A stretch of DNA of 64,000 bases from Casuarina equisetifolia (Eukaryota; Streptophyta; Magnoliopsida; Fagales; Casuarinaceae). The stretch is from contig CM052359.1 of assembly GCA_028551475.1 (NCBI GenBank), forward strand, positions 23,003,583 through 23,067,582, written 5' to 3'. The notes beneath the pieces are model-generated. The model did not search any database, had not been told where the DNA came from, and saw only the letters and a program-made list of their open reading frames with translations. Position 1 is the first letter of the stretch. Each line of letters begins with the position of its first letter. Position numbers and translations under genes: made by a program. Of this stretch, positions 24,871-36,662 are shown in pieces.

Positions 24871-27800
24871 TCAAGCTGGCAGTTGAAGATTTTTGTTGTT
24901 CTTCCAACTGCAATCCAAATTACACAAATTAGAAGACTAGAGGCGACAAATGAACCATTAACATCAATAAAAGATATTCTCAAAAGGATAGGACCATTTA
25001 CCTCAGGAAGCAATAGTAAAAGAAATCTGCATAAAGCAATGTTTGGACAAGCCCGGAAATCCAAGCTGCAGTAGCAAACAATAGAAACCAACCAGAATCA
25101 TCAACAAGGAAATTAAGCAGAAAGCCGAGAGTTAACTGGATAACACTAACATATACAACGCTAATTTGATCCAAAAACTAGAGAAATTATATTTTGAAAC
25201 AGCGGAAATTGGCCGTATTAGCTACTTTTAATTACAGGTAAATGGTCATGGGTAAATTCAAAATTCAAGGAAAACTATCAAATAGCAGTCTACACATAAA
25301 AGAGGTGTAAAGTTATCGGACTCTCATCATTGGGCTTACTTTACACGCAGCAAAGAAACAACATGTTATCATCAAAAGGAATCACAGGCAACAATTTGCA
25401 GAAATTAAGTTTAATTGGACATATATTAAGATAAAAATAAAAAGGCAAAGCATTATCTACAAATAGGAATGCTCTTTTTCTAATCAAATAAAAAAATTTA
25501 TAGCAAAAAAAAAAACAAAGGAAACTCAAGTACACATGAAACATACAAAGAAATACAGAGGTCACATGGGTTGGGGTGGAAGGAGAGGAGGAGAGAGAGA
25601 ATCATACTTATCCAGTGAACAAAGTGTGGCTCAGTGAAGTAGCGATAGATCCAGTTGAAAATGTATAATGCTCGATAAGCACTGCATTGAGACAACCAGT
25701 AATGAATAAGTAAAAGTAGCTTCTCTACCATACGCACAAAATAAGTCAGATAGCACATAAATGCAACCATGGATACCTAAACCAATTTTAATATGATCAT
25801 AAGAGCACAATGGTTTTTTAGTTTCAGCAGTCAAGAATTAAAGCATTATAGTTTCTTAGTTTCAGCAGTCAAGCAATAAAGCTAACAAGAAAGAGACAAC
25901 CTATTTAGAAAGAGAAAGAGAGAGAGAGACAAGGGGAGGAGGAAGTAGTATCTTGTGGATCCTCAAGGATCACTACTTAGACAGCAAAAATTAAGCAGAA
26001 ACTACTGATATTGCATCATAAAGATTACGACGTTAAATCTTTACTGGAATTGAAACTTAAATATGGAAGAATTTGCACTGTACACAGTTTTCTTTAAGCA
26101 TCCCAGTATCTACTGGCAACCCTATCTTGGCTTATGATAAATCTTGAGATGTACCCATTTTCTTTTAGTATCAACACTACTTTCTTCTCTAGCTACTAAT
26201 ATGAATAAATTGAACATCCCAGAAGAGACCAGCATAAACTTCTAGGTAAAGCTCAACTCATAATATCATGAAATCCGACATCTGCTAAAATCTATTTTTC
26301 CGCCAACATCTACACGTATCAAGTTAAAATAGTAATCCTACAGCCAAATGGTTCCAACCCACCAGCAAAATACTCAAAAATTTTACACTAGAATAATGTG
26401 TATATTCTCTTGAAGGTGCCCTCAAGGCACTGGAAGGCGCTGGGATTCTATGCCGCAAGTGGTGGGAACCATTCTGTGCACGTGAACAATATAAAGATTG
26501 AAATTTCACTAGGAACCATAACTAGCAGGACAAAGAATTCTACTACGGATTGCATGAACGTAAATCAAATACTACAAGAAAGATAGAAAGAAAGAAAATT
26601 AAGCATAACCATGCAATTGTCGCCCAATGATTAACAATTACAGATATTTTACGTGGCTGCAACGTAAGAAGCTAGCAACTTCAGAAATTAATCCACTATA
26701 TTAAAAAGAAGAAAAATTGCAAAACCCAGACATCCAAAATATCATCATCCTTTGCAAATGTGGTTAAAAAATTAGCATACCCAAGAAAAAGTACATATTT
26801 CCCTGTCAAGTTGTCAATATTTCTTGTTCTCTGTAATAGTACAAGCTGGGGAAGAATAGCCACGGCTTCCAAATATAAGGAGAATGTCCACATGACCTGG
26901 TCCATTATATTATGAAGCACATGAGAGAAATAAAACAAAGAAAAAGAAGAAACAAACATATTCTGGCTTGAAGCTCTGTTGAAGATGTAAGTATGGTAAA
27001 GTAGTTTGATATGGCTGGAATTCAAATGTTTGTGTAACAATATAACCAACATAGATGCAAACCCACCTCATTAAATGTGAACTTCTCATTGATTAGTAGC
27101 GCCAAGAGTAAGCAAGGAATTACAAGGAAATAATGGGGGAAGTTATCTTGGTCTTTATCATAGGAAGCACGAACAGTCTTGTGGCGCCTCATGTACCAAA
27201 CAATTGAAAACGAACTCCCCAAGAATATTAACTTCATGATGGTATTATAAATAGATATAAAGCGGGTAAAGATATCCAAGTAGCGCGCAAGGAAAACAAC
27301 GGCATAGAGTTCTTGGGTCTTCAAAGAAACACCTACATGTCATGAAGCATATAAAAGGTCAAAGAGTTTAGCATTTCCTAAGACAAAAGTTAACTTTCAA
27401 TGAATGATCCGAATAAAAGCTGTAATTAACAAAGCTAAACAATATAATTAAGAACAAAGAAGAAGCCTCTAAAATGAATCTAACATAACAAAAGGTCAAA
27501 AATCATGGATGTAATAAGGGAAAGGTCTCCTTCACATACATGCATGTACATAGGTACACAAAATAGCAGATGTAGCCACACAAAGATACCAACACAGGTT
27601 CAGTGTAAACTACTATATTGGTAGTGAATTAAGGCAAATCTATCTATAGACCCTAAATCATGATAAATATCCAAAGTCAAAAGCTTGAGCAAATTTCAAA
27701 GCACAAAAGTATGTGTTAATGAATCATCCAAAATAAATAAAAACTTTAAAGTAGCGAAGCTAAACAATAATATGTAGAACAAAGACCAAGCGTCTAACAT

Positions 27801-29364
27801 GAATCTAATAGCAGCAAAAAACATGCATGCAATACAGAGGCGGTCTCCTTCATACACCTGCATGTAGACACATTAAAGCGGGTGCAAGTCACACACAAAA
27901 GTAAACACAATGTTCCCTGTTGACCACTACGATAGTAGTCAACTTCATATAGCCTTGCAGTTTTAGGAAGTGGGATCAATGTTGATCTTCAACGACCAGA
28001 AGTGGAGCTGAAGGTCTGCAGCAATAGCCAAAAACTGTGGGGACAGATCAGCCGGGGTTGGTCAGCAAACCTCAATTTAAATCTTACATATTTATGCAGA
28101 AAGTTTCTCCTGTACTATATTTTTGTTAAAAGAAGCCAGAACTTCAAAAAGAAAATGTAGTCTTCTTAATAAATCTTTTGGAGTGTTCTTCACAACTTTG
28201 GGGCCACAATGGAAGGGCTCAAAGGAATTTTGATAAGAGATGAAATTTCATAGATTCCACATCTCTAGGGGTGAGGAACAATGGGAATCTTAAGCAATGA
28301 CACATTAGAAGAACTAGCAACCAAACTATCTGACAGAATCTTTATAATCATTGAAATGGATGATGACTCTGGAATTGCCCAAATCAAAGTTGCATACTAC
28401 ATCTTTTAAACACAACACAAATAATCGGGGCAAACACAACATCAGATGAAGCAATATACAAAGAGAAACCGAGTGGCATCTATGCTTCTCCTAGTCGGAA
28501 AATTACAACCCCAATAAATTGCATGCTTCCCAGATTTTCCCTACAAAAGCACACCACAGAGACTCTGCTTTGAATTACCTCTAAAACGTAAGAACAAAAA
28601 AGAGAGTTATCTCTGCTGGAACCTTCCAGAAGACCCAATGAAAAGTTCATATTCGTCCCTCATTGAATCTACAACCCCAAAACATTCATGAACCATATTT
28701 CTAATTGGAAGTTAAGCCAATTATGTACATCTAGTAGAAAGAACTGTTCCACGATTAAACAGCTCGTGGTGACACTACCACCTAAGAAACATAATCCCTA
28801 ACCTACTTCTTCACTCACTCCATAACAAAAGTAGGATTCCCTCCTAATTACAATCGAAATTGTCCTAGAACTTATTTCCAACTCTGAGCATCTACTCTAA
28901 AGAGTTACTAAATCGATGAATTCACTAAAGCACTTGCATTTGGTGTTTTCAAGCTAACAAGAGAGTCAAAGACAGTGAATGCTACACCTTGGTAGTATTT
29001 TTTCTTTTTCTTTTTTCTTTCTCGATAAACAAGTCCGAGCTGAATATGATTCTCTGGACAGAATTCTCAAAGCTTAGAACGATTTAAATAGTTGAAATGT
29101 TCTCGATTCCATTCTAAACAGGGCTAGGGGCCCAAAAAACATTTTTTGCGAGCAAATTAATAAAGACAAACTCTATTTTCTTAATCTTCAAAAGCACCAA
29201 CAGCATTTAAGTTAGCAATATAAATCCAGAAGAGTGCACACTCAATGGAGATAAGAATATTGAAGAAACGTACCAGCGCAGGATTTGATGGTGTGGATCT
29301 TGAGAAGCAAGACGAGGATACTGGCCAAATGGCTCATGTCACCAGCTAATCTGAATATATTCAT
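24871..29364 (-). CDS. ERD2: ER lumen K/HDEL-retention receptor (ERD2)
   Basis: This seven-helix Golgi/ER membrane receptor binds the C-terminal K/HDEL of escaped ER proteins and returns them by COPI vesicles. Six minus-strand exons join in phase: 29364-29274, 27332-27067, 26896-26781, 25681-25608, 25065-25002 and 24907-24871, giving 215 residues, the standard length. The start MNIFRLAGDMSH is typical and includes Arg5 and the pH-sensing His12. Further family blocks are SYDKDQDNF, LINEKFTF, YLEAVAILPQLVLLQR, NIDNLTGKYVLFLG and AYRALYIFNWIYRYF, which holds the ligand-site Tyr, Arg and Trp at about 160-171. The C terminus ...KNNKNLQLPA is lysine-containing, like the COPI-interacting tails of the family. 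Intron 1 is about 1.9 kb. The splice sites and length agree throughout, so the model is firm; whether it is the A or B paralogue is not resolved. Confidence 0.96.
27380..27960. repeat. Degenerate tandem duplication in ERD2 intron 1
   Basis: Phrases such as 'aagctaaacaat', 'atgaatctaa', 'ggtctccttca' and 'tgcatgta' occur in the same order in two blocks, about 27380-27640 and 27705-27960, offset by about 330 bases. This indicates an old intronic duplication, now diverged. Confidence 0.5.
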
Positions 29365-32300
29365 CTTGGACTCCCCGGATCGAACCCAAAACGTTCCACA
29401 GAGTTCTTGCGCGCCGCTTCTTTGCTCAAATTAACTGGCGTTCACTCGCCGTCGTCTATCGGTTTATGGAAGACAGCGTCCAGTTAGAGCTTCCGGGATT
29501 TTGTCTGTCCTTGCTAATTAAAATACGAGGCAAGCGTTAAATCTAGGGAGAGAGGTTCCCGGTGACCTGTATCTCGTCGACGATTCTCGTCATATTTGTC
29601 GACGTGTCAATTTTTTTTTATTGATCAATTTATGGTATTTTGTCACATGTCAATTTTTTATTTGTCAGTTTATGGTACAATTTTTTTTATTTATTTTTTA
29701 ACTCACATAAAGAGGAGAGGAAAATTCAAACTCCACACCAGGTAAACTCACTGATTAAGGGTTTAATTCAGTTCAGTTATCAATGGGTCAGAGAAAGTCT
29801 CCCACTTTATGGTATAATGAGAAGGATTTTTTAAGAAAGTGAAATTTTTATATATTCATGTGGCTATAGTATTACTTTTATAAAAAAAATATGTATTTTT
29901 TTGTAACATAATACTTTTGGTCCGTACATTTTTGTGATAATGTTCATTCCTTTATAACATGGACTTTATCATATATAAGAAAAACTCACATAAACTTATA
30001 ATAGAACATTATTAATATATGGTTACATCATCAGACCTTTAACATTAAAATAAATAAAATATCAATGAGGAAACTACGTTCATTTTTATCATAATGTAAG
30101 AAAAAGTCATGTCAAATTTATAGGACATTATTGTCTATATTTCTTCATTTTATCAACAAACCTTTAACGTTGCAATCGTAAAATAGCAAAAAGGAAACTC
30201 CTTCAACACGTATGGTAATAGGATCAATTGGTCACTCGTTTTCATCCTTCAAAAAGCAGCTCTTGGAAGACCTTGACCTATAAAAATAAAAATGGTCGGT
30301 GGTTCCAGACGGTCTTCCTTTTATGATAAAATGGAATGTAACATATTTTCCAACCTTACAACGACCTTTTCCGACTCTAACAAATATCTTACCTTCTCAA
30401 CAATTCATGACCAACCCCAATTTAGAAAATGATGGGTTAGACGACTACTTTTTTTCCCACAGTATTATATCATTATATCATTATATCATTACTTTTTACT
30501 TATTTATTTTTAACTCATGCACCTTGAACCCTCGACCTATTGGACCAATAGGTTAGAGACCCCTTAGCTAACCACTTGAATAATGAACTTTCCTTTATTG
30601 TTTCTTTTAAAAAAGAAAATTGTTAATGGGTCTTAAGTGACTTTAGTATGTATGAAAAAATTCTAGTAGTTTGTTTTGTGACAAATAAATAGGTTAATCA
30701 TTTTTTAAGGCACAAATTTAAACAAAGGAAATTTTAATTTCATCAAATTGAGTTTCTTTTACTATCTTATGAAATTACAAAATTAATAAAGTCTATAATC
30801 AATTACTTATTTGGTGATAATAAGAATATATTTACTAGGATGCAAAAGATTGATAATAATAGTGTTGAAAATAATAAATATGGTAGTAATAGCAATTTTT
30901 ACGAAATAAGAAAAATAAAAGTAGTGGTATAAATACTAAAGGTATAAACAAAACTTGTATGTCTTCGTATTATTTTTTAAGAGCTTAAAGCTTGAATTAA
31001 GATGATTGCAAAGTAGAAGATTAAAATTTCACAAAATTTTGAGTATAAATTTCTTTTTAACCTAACCACAAAAAATCAACACAACATGTTCTCTATATTA
31101 ATTTATAGTAAATTTTTACTTTCTTAACTAAATATTATACAATAGGAGTTAAACGAGTATTTTCATTACTCATTTTGTTAAAACGATGTTAAACTTTGTC
31201 TTTCTTCTCATCTTTCTTTATTTTTTTTTTCAATCAAGCAACATGCTCCAATTACTTAAAAAGGGAGAGGGGGGGGGGGGGGGAGGGGGAAGGAAAGAGG
31301 GAAAAAGAAAAAGTGAGAGAAATATCCGGCCATGTTAACATCTGGACTCGTATACATGTAATTTACTTGTAAATTTATGATATTCAACATTCCCTAAATA
31401 GTCAACAAACCTTTTTAGGAGGTCCATGCTTTTGATTAACGCGAAATTTTTATATATATGTGAGAGCAATAATATGTGGATTAGCAAATCATGCGCAAAT
31501 AGTATATCTTACCCAAGTAACACATTTTGCATTGTCACTTGTTTAGAGAGAATGAGTTTTAAATACAACTTTAATTTGTAGGTTCCTTCATACAACATTT
31601 TTCTCTCATGAAATGAACTATAGAATTTATTGGACATGCCTATGCAATTAAAACTTTATTTAAGTTTACATCGTTATATGAGATTGGACTAGAGTTTACT
31701 CAATAGAAACAAACCATGTTTAATTTTCTTCTTTTTCTTGCTCATTTTTTCATTGTATCTATAATTTACTTAAACGTGACAAGAAATGAAAGCACCAAAC
31801 AGTCTTTTACAGCTATGGATTATATTTTTTTTCCACTTAGCAAGTCTTGACACAACACAAAGGCCATATTAAGTGTCTTTTCATGCAGTTGAAGATTTTT
31901 AAAATTTTGAAACGAAGTCATATCGAGACAACGACGTACCTTATCATGTTTGAATGCTAGATCAACAGTGACCTTTCTATCAACATTAAGACCCACTAGA
32001 AATCATAAAGTACTTATCGGGTATTAAATTTTAAAATCCCAACTATTCCTTTCCAACTAAATATTTCAAAATGCATAAGATGGTTGTGTGAGAGAGCCAT
32101 CTAAAATTGACCGCCGATGCTTTTCAAGTTGCTTTCCTCCCGCTCTTTCAACAGTTTGAAACTGGCATATGCGAACTATTGACCATATGTTATGTAGCGC
32201 CTACTAAGCTCCACCAACTTTTCCCGCTTACAGGTAGAAAAATAGTTCACTCTGGTCTTTATCTCCATATTTTAGGCAACAGTCTTGATGATGCTCAAAT

Positions 32301-33300
32301 TATTCAAAACAAAATGTGGTTATGTGGTTGTTACACATTATATTTATTAAAAAAAGCATGACATAATTTTATATTGTTAAATTTTTTTAAGGATATTCTT
32401 TGTAAGAAAGAAAGTTTTTCATATTTTGACTTTAACTTTTTGATTAAGATCGAACACGTTAATATGATATAAAAAATGTTTTTCCAAGCAATGCTTCTCA
32501 ATGCTCAAGATGAAGGACTTATTAGAAATAACATGATATAAATCTTATTGTGTTTAAATCACAAAGTCAAACAACCTAATTTTAAAAGTTAATTTTGATT
32601 CATTTTATTTGAATATCATCACTCATTTAATCTTTTATAACCTAAAAATCAGGTGATTTAGGACCTTAATAACTCACCATATTTTACATCTGATGCCTAA
32701 ATGATTCATTCAATAATGGCTTTTATTGTAGCCAAACTCAAATAGTCATTTTTATGGGTTGCCTTTTTTATGATTCAAACTTAAAACGTGAAATAATTAT
32801 GATATCATTTGTTATGTATTTAAATCATTAAATTAAAAGGCTTAAACCTAATACTAATTTTGATATGTTATATTTGAATATAATTATCTACTTAGATTTC
32901 ATAAGTCTAAATATATAACAATCTAAAACAATAACACTTATATATATAAATCTTATTTAGTAATCTTTTTTATAAGAAATACAATTTTTCTTATTATTAA
33001 GTCAAAATATGATAGACTTTTTATCAATAGAATAGTTTTGAACTATTTTATTTTTCGTTACCTTTTCTAGTGCCTAACCTTTGCTTTAGCCGGTCGCTCT
33101 CTCGCCGAACTCGATGTGCACAGTATTTGACTATTCAACCAAGACAAGCCCAAGACCCTCGGCACCAAATCCGAAGACCCCACAGCAGTAAGCTAATTTC
33201 ACGTGCCCGAATTAAAGCGATTACCCCACTCCCACCTACAAAACTGCGTTCACGCTTCCAATCCAGGTTAATAAACCGTCCACACCAAGCCATGACCAGT
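29365..33300. other. Divergent intergenic region between ERD2 and XRI1
   Basis: The left end is the ERD2 leader/promoter (GC-richer to about 29590). The middle is very AT-rich with no credible gene. Features seen are a pair of related phrases at about 29606-29670 (tcaattttt...tttatggta), an (attatatc)3 run at about 30463-30490 and a 15-base G run at 31269-31283. The 84-codon frame at 32107-32361 shows no domain. From about 33060 the composition rises towards the XRI1 promoter. Confidence 0.45.
31269..31283 (+). repeat. 15-base G homopolymer in a G-rich tract
   Basis: A run of 15 G followed by A and five more G lies inside a purine-rich tract (about 31260-31318). It could form G-quadruplexes or be a site of assembly error. 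Confidence 0.8.
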
Positions 33301-33308
33301 CGTGGAAC

Positions 33309-33456
33309 CACGTGACGTGGCCAGGTCCCCGCCTTTCTTACTGGACAGTTAATATTACGCTCTGAAAAAGCACGTGATTAGGAGAGCGTGATAAAAAGGA
33401 AACATCCGGAGCTTCCTACCCTGAATTTGCTCTGTTAATGGTCGCGCTGCCACGTG
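33309..33456 (+). promoter_or_regulatory. Three G-boxes upstream of XRI1
   Basis: CACGTG occurs at 33309-33314, 33371-33376 and 33451-33456. The first is embedded in ccacgtgacgtggc, which combines a G-box with an overlapping TGACG/ACGT core; the third is the symmetric ccacgtgg. In plants these are binding sites of bZIP and bHLH factors. They lie 350-500 bases upstream of the XRI1 start codon and 80-225 bases before a TATA box. Confidence 0.6.
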
Positions 33457-33532
33457 GAATTTCAAGTGTAAACGTTTGTTAGGAATTTAAAATTGTATAA
33501 GATATGGAGTATTATGAAGTATATAATATCCG

Positions 33533-33540
33533 TATAAATA
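33533..33540 (+). promoter_or_regulatory. Putative TATA box of XRI1
   Basis: The sequence tataaata lies about 275 bases before the start codon, in GC-neutral promoter DNA just downstream of the G-boxes. It predicts transcription from about 33565-33575, giving a leader of roughly 240 bases. Confidence 0.5.
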
Positions 33541-33808
33541 AGAGAGTCCGTGGGACCCGGACCGTAAATGCGTTTTCTGCGATGTTCATGGGCCTCAGAC
33601 TCGCAGTCGCCATCCTATATATTTGAGTGCGAGTCGGCTCGCTTTTGGTCATCGCAAAAAACACACATCTCAAGCAGTAAAGGAGGCAAGAGTGAGAGTA
33701 GGGAGTGCTGTGTTTTTAGTGCGGTGGGGGAGGAAGCAAATCGATCTCTCGGTAACGGCTAGTTTTGATCGTGGTGGAATAGAAAGGACCGATTTTGCCG
33801 GGGCAGTA

Positions 33809-33847
33809 ATGGACTATAGCAACGAGAAGTAAATCTCTCTTTTTACT

Positions 33848-33886
<39 letters not shown>

Positions 33887-36662
33887 TGAGAGAGAGAGAT
33901 TACTGGGTCGTGTCTGGAATGTATATGTTTTTGTGTAAGATTTACTGGGTTTGTTCTGTAAATATCGTCTCTTGTATGTTTTCTTTTCATTCTTGTTTGT
34001 TTTCTTGTTTTTCTTCTGTTTTTTGTGTAAATTTTCTTGGACGAAATGCTGGTTTTGATGTATGGGTTTTCTGTTTTCTTTTTTTCTGATTATTTTGTTT
34101 ACTACCACTTTTTTCGGATCTTGGGTTCCTTTTGAATGATATAATGAGGATTAGAGTGTGGGCTCTGATTTAATTGGTGGGTCATTATTAATTTTCCCCT
34201 TTTTCCTAGTAACCTGGTTGAGGATATTACCTGATTATGATTCGCCATTAATGTCGTTCTGTATGTATATGTGGGGGTGGTTGTTAGATCCAAATCACTT
34301 AAGGATCCCCCTTTAGTCTTTTTTTGATATTCTTTCCTCATTCTAGATTTTGGCCCCATTCTACCTTTTTTGTACGTAGACCTGTTTGGTGCCAAAACAT
34401 TATGATTTTTATTTTTTCCATTTTGCTTTTCTGCTTCCGATTTGTTAGGTATTAACAAATTTTCCCATTTAGCTCAGTCTATGCGTGGTTTTTCTTATTG
34501 CATGACCAGTTAAGTTGCCCGAAATATAAGGGCATTATTAATGTAGAGGCTAACAGGCTTCTCAACAGCATTATAAGTTTCTTCTGCTACTATATGAGCT
34601 TGAATTTTGTTGTTTCACGTTTGATGTTTTTAGCTTTAGAACTGTGTATTTATGAAAATGGTTTGATTTTTTCATTTTTTTCTTCTTCTTTTTTGTGTGT
34701 GAAATGGTAGTATCAAGTCATGGGATTGGCAGAGAGAGGGTTATTGTCACCAGAATGAGGCCAATCGTGGTGAGTTTGTTGGTTCTAATCTTCTTATTGG
34801 CTTGTAAACTCGGATAAAGCGAATGATGTCCGTTTGGTTATTGTTTTGAACAGACATATCGGGGTACCTGTGGAATGGAGTCCCTCAGAACAAAGAAGAT
34901 CTTTCCTACATATTTGATGAAACAACCCCTATTAAGGCTTGCGGAGATTTGGCTTACCCTGTTGCTCCTAGTGGTATTCTTTTCCCCTTACCAGTATTGT
35001 TCCGAGTATTCTTCAGTGGAAGTTGTCTTTTCTTGATTTTGCTGATTGAAAACCGTGACTTCAGATAATATGAGTAAGGAACCACTAGAATGTAGAGAAA
35101 CTTCATCTCAAGTGAAGAGGCGTCGGATGCTACAGTTCAACAATCAACCTCTGGGTTCTTCCCATTCTGGTGAAGAGAGGTCATCTGCATTCCTGAAATC
35201 AAATGTGAGTGCAAGCCTTGGTCGCGTCATCCTTTTGTGCCTCCTCTGCTTGGCTTTGTGTCTTTTCTGAGAGCTTTTCAAGTTTCAGTGTGTTGTGATC
35301 AAAATGAGTTCTGGAACTAAACAATTAATTCTATACCAGCATCATGGTTCTCAACTACACAAACAGAACTTTATGTCGCATGGCATTGTTCTGAATCATC
35401 ATCATCATCATTATCATAGTTATAATTGTTGCTTCTGTTCTTACCCTTAGTTTTGTTCTATGTCCAGGAAACTGAGGATTCAATTTCAGGGCAAGAGATT
35501 TTCCCGGAATCTTCATATTTGGCTTCTATTCTCCCAGGTTTGTACTTTCCAATATTATTTGATTCTATAAGTATGTTCATAATTCTTTTTCTTGTTATAT
35601 TCTAATCATAGCGCAATATATCTCAGGGAATGAACCTGCCTTTGATCATGAGAGCCTGGATCCTTCTTATGAAGACTGGTTTAAGGATTGCTTAAATGAT
35701 ACTGATATGTATTTGAACCCTGAAGACATGTATGCTTCTTTTGACTTTAGCCTTTTAGTGCAACCATCTATATGCATCAATCTGATTTTTTTATAATGTG
35801 TGGCGCAGGAGTTTATCTGGGACATCTGATTTTCAGTTAGATATGACAGGTACATGGGATTGATTTTGCTTTAAATATTGTGCACTATGGTTTCTTTGTT
35901 CTTTTCTTTCTATTGTTCGTCAGCAACATTGTTGATGTAGTTAAATCAACTTTCTCTTTTAGAAGCATATGGTTTGGCACCTGAGTATGAAGCTACTGAG
36001 GCACAACAGCGCATTACTCGAATCCCCCAAAAAATTGTTTTTAGAGGTTATTCTCGGTTCTTAATCTTCTGTTTGTTTCTTTTTGTTTAAGTGCTGAAAA
36101 GATCTATGTTTCTGCCAATTGGATGTAGCGTAAAGCTCTTGTGTACTGACAAAGGTCGTGAGAGCCAAGCCAGGAATGCAAAGGAAATAACTTGAAATAA
36201 CAGAAAAATTTTTGTAGATTTTAAAATCTTGTGGTCTTTGTAAATGATGTTCTTTTCGTTGAGGTTACAAAAATATCATGTGCACTGCTAGATCTTGTGC
36301 CTGAGATCTGCATAGATATATCCTATGAAATGAAAGAAAATAAAGAAACTGACTGGTTTATGCTCTGTTTTGCCTGCATAGGTCGGAGGAAATCTCTCAT
36401 ACAGACCCCGACTAAGTTGGCTACTTCAGTTGCCTATCCGTTTGCCTTCATCAAACCAAGTGGAGCCGATGGAGATGTAACTCTGAAGGAGATAAACCAG
36501 CGGATCCGCACTCCACCTCCTTCGAAATCAAAGGAAGACAATGAAGACCCCACTATTTCTTACCCAACCTCAGCATTCTCTGGGAAGCCGGTAGTTGGAA
36601 AAATGAAAATTCGCACAGAAGGAGGAAAGGGTAGCATCACAATTATGAGAACTAAAGGTTGA
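33809..36662 (+). CDS. XRI1: X-ray induced transcript 1 (XRI1)-like protein
   Basis: XRI1 in Arabidopsis is strongly induced by ionising radiation and is needed for meiosis and pollen development; its biochemical activity is unknown. Nine exons join in phase: 33809-33828, 34711-34769, 34854-34973, 35065-35204, 35468-35537, 35627-35729, 35809-35849, 35963-36046 and 36382-36662, giving 305 residues. Recognisable family blocks are an N-terminal KSWDWQREGYC, then YLWNGVPQNKEDLSYIFDET with DLAYPV, a basic VKRRRMLQF segment, SYEDWFKDCLND, and a C-terminal block with SVAYPFAFIKPSGADGD, then LKEINQRI. No enzymatic fold is evident; the basic motif could be a nuclear signal. The first coding exon is only 20 bases and is joined over an 882-base intron. 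Intron 1 begins next to a (TG)16 microsatellite. The call rests on remembered family similarity plus a fully consistent splice model. Confidence 0.88.
33853..33898. repeat. (TG)16 plus (AG)n microsatellite in XRI1 intron 1
   Basis: Sixteen TG units followed by an AG run start 24 bases after the exon 1 donor. It is probably length-variable among individuals. Confidence 0.9.
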
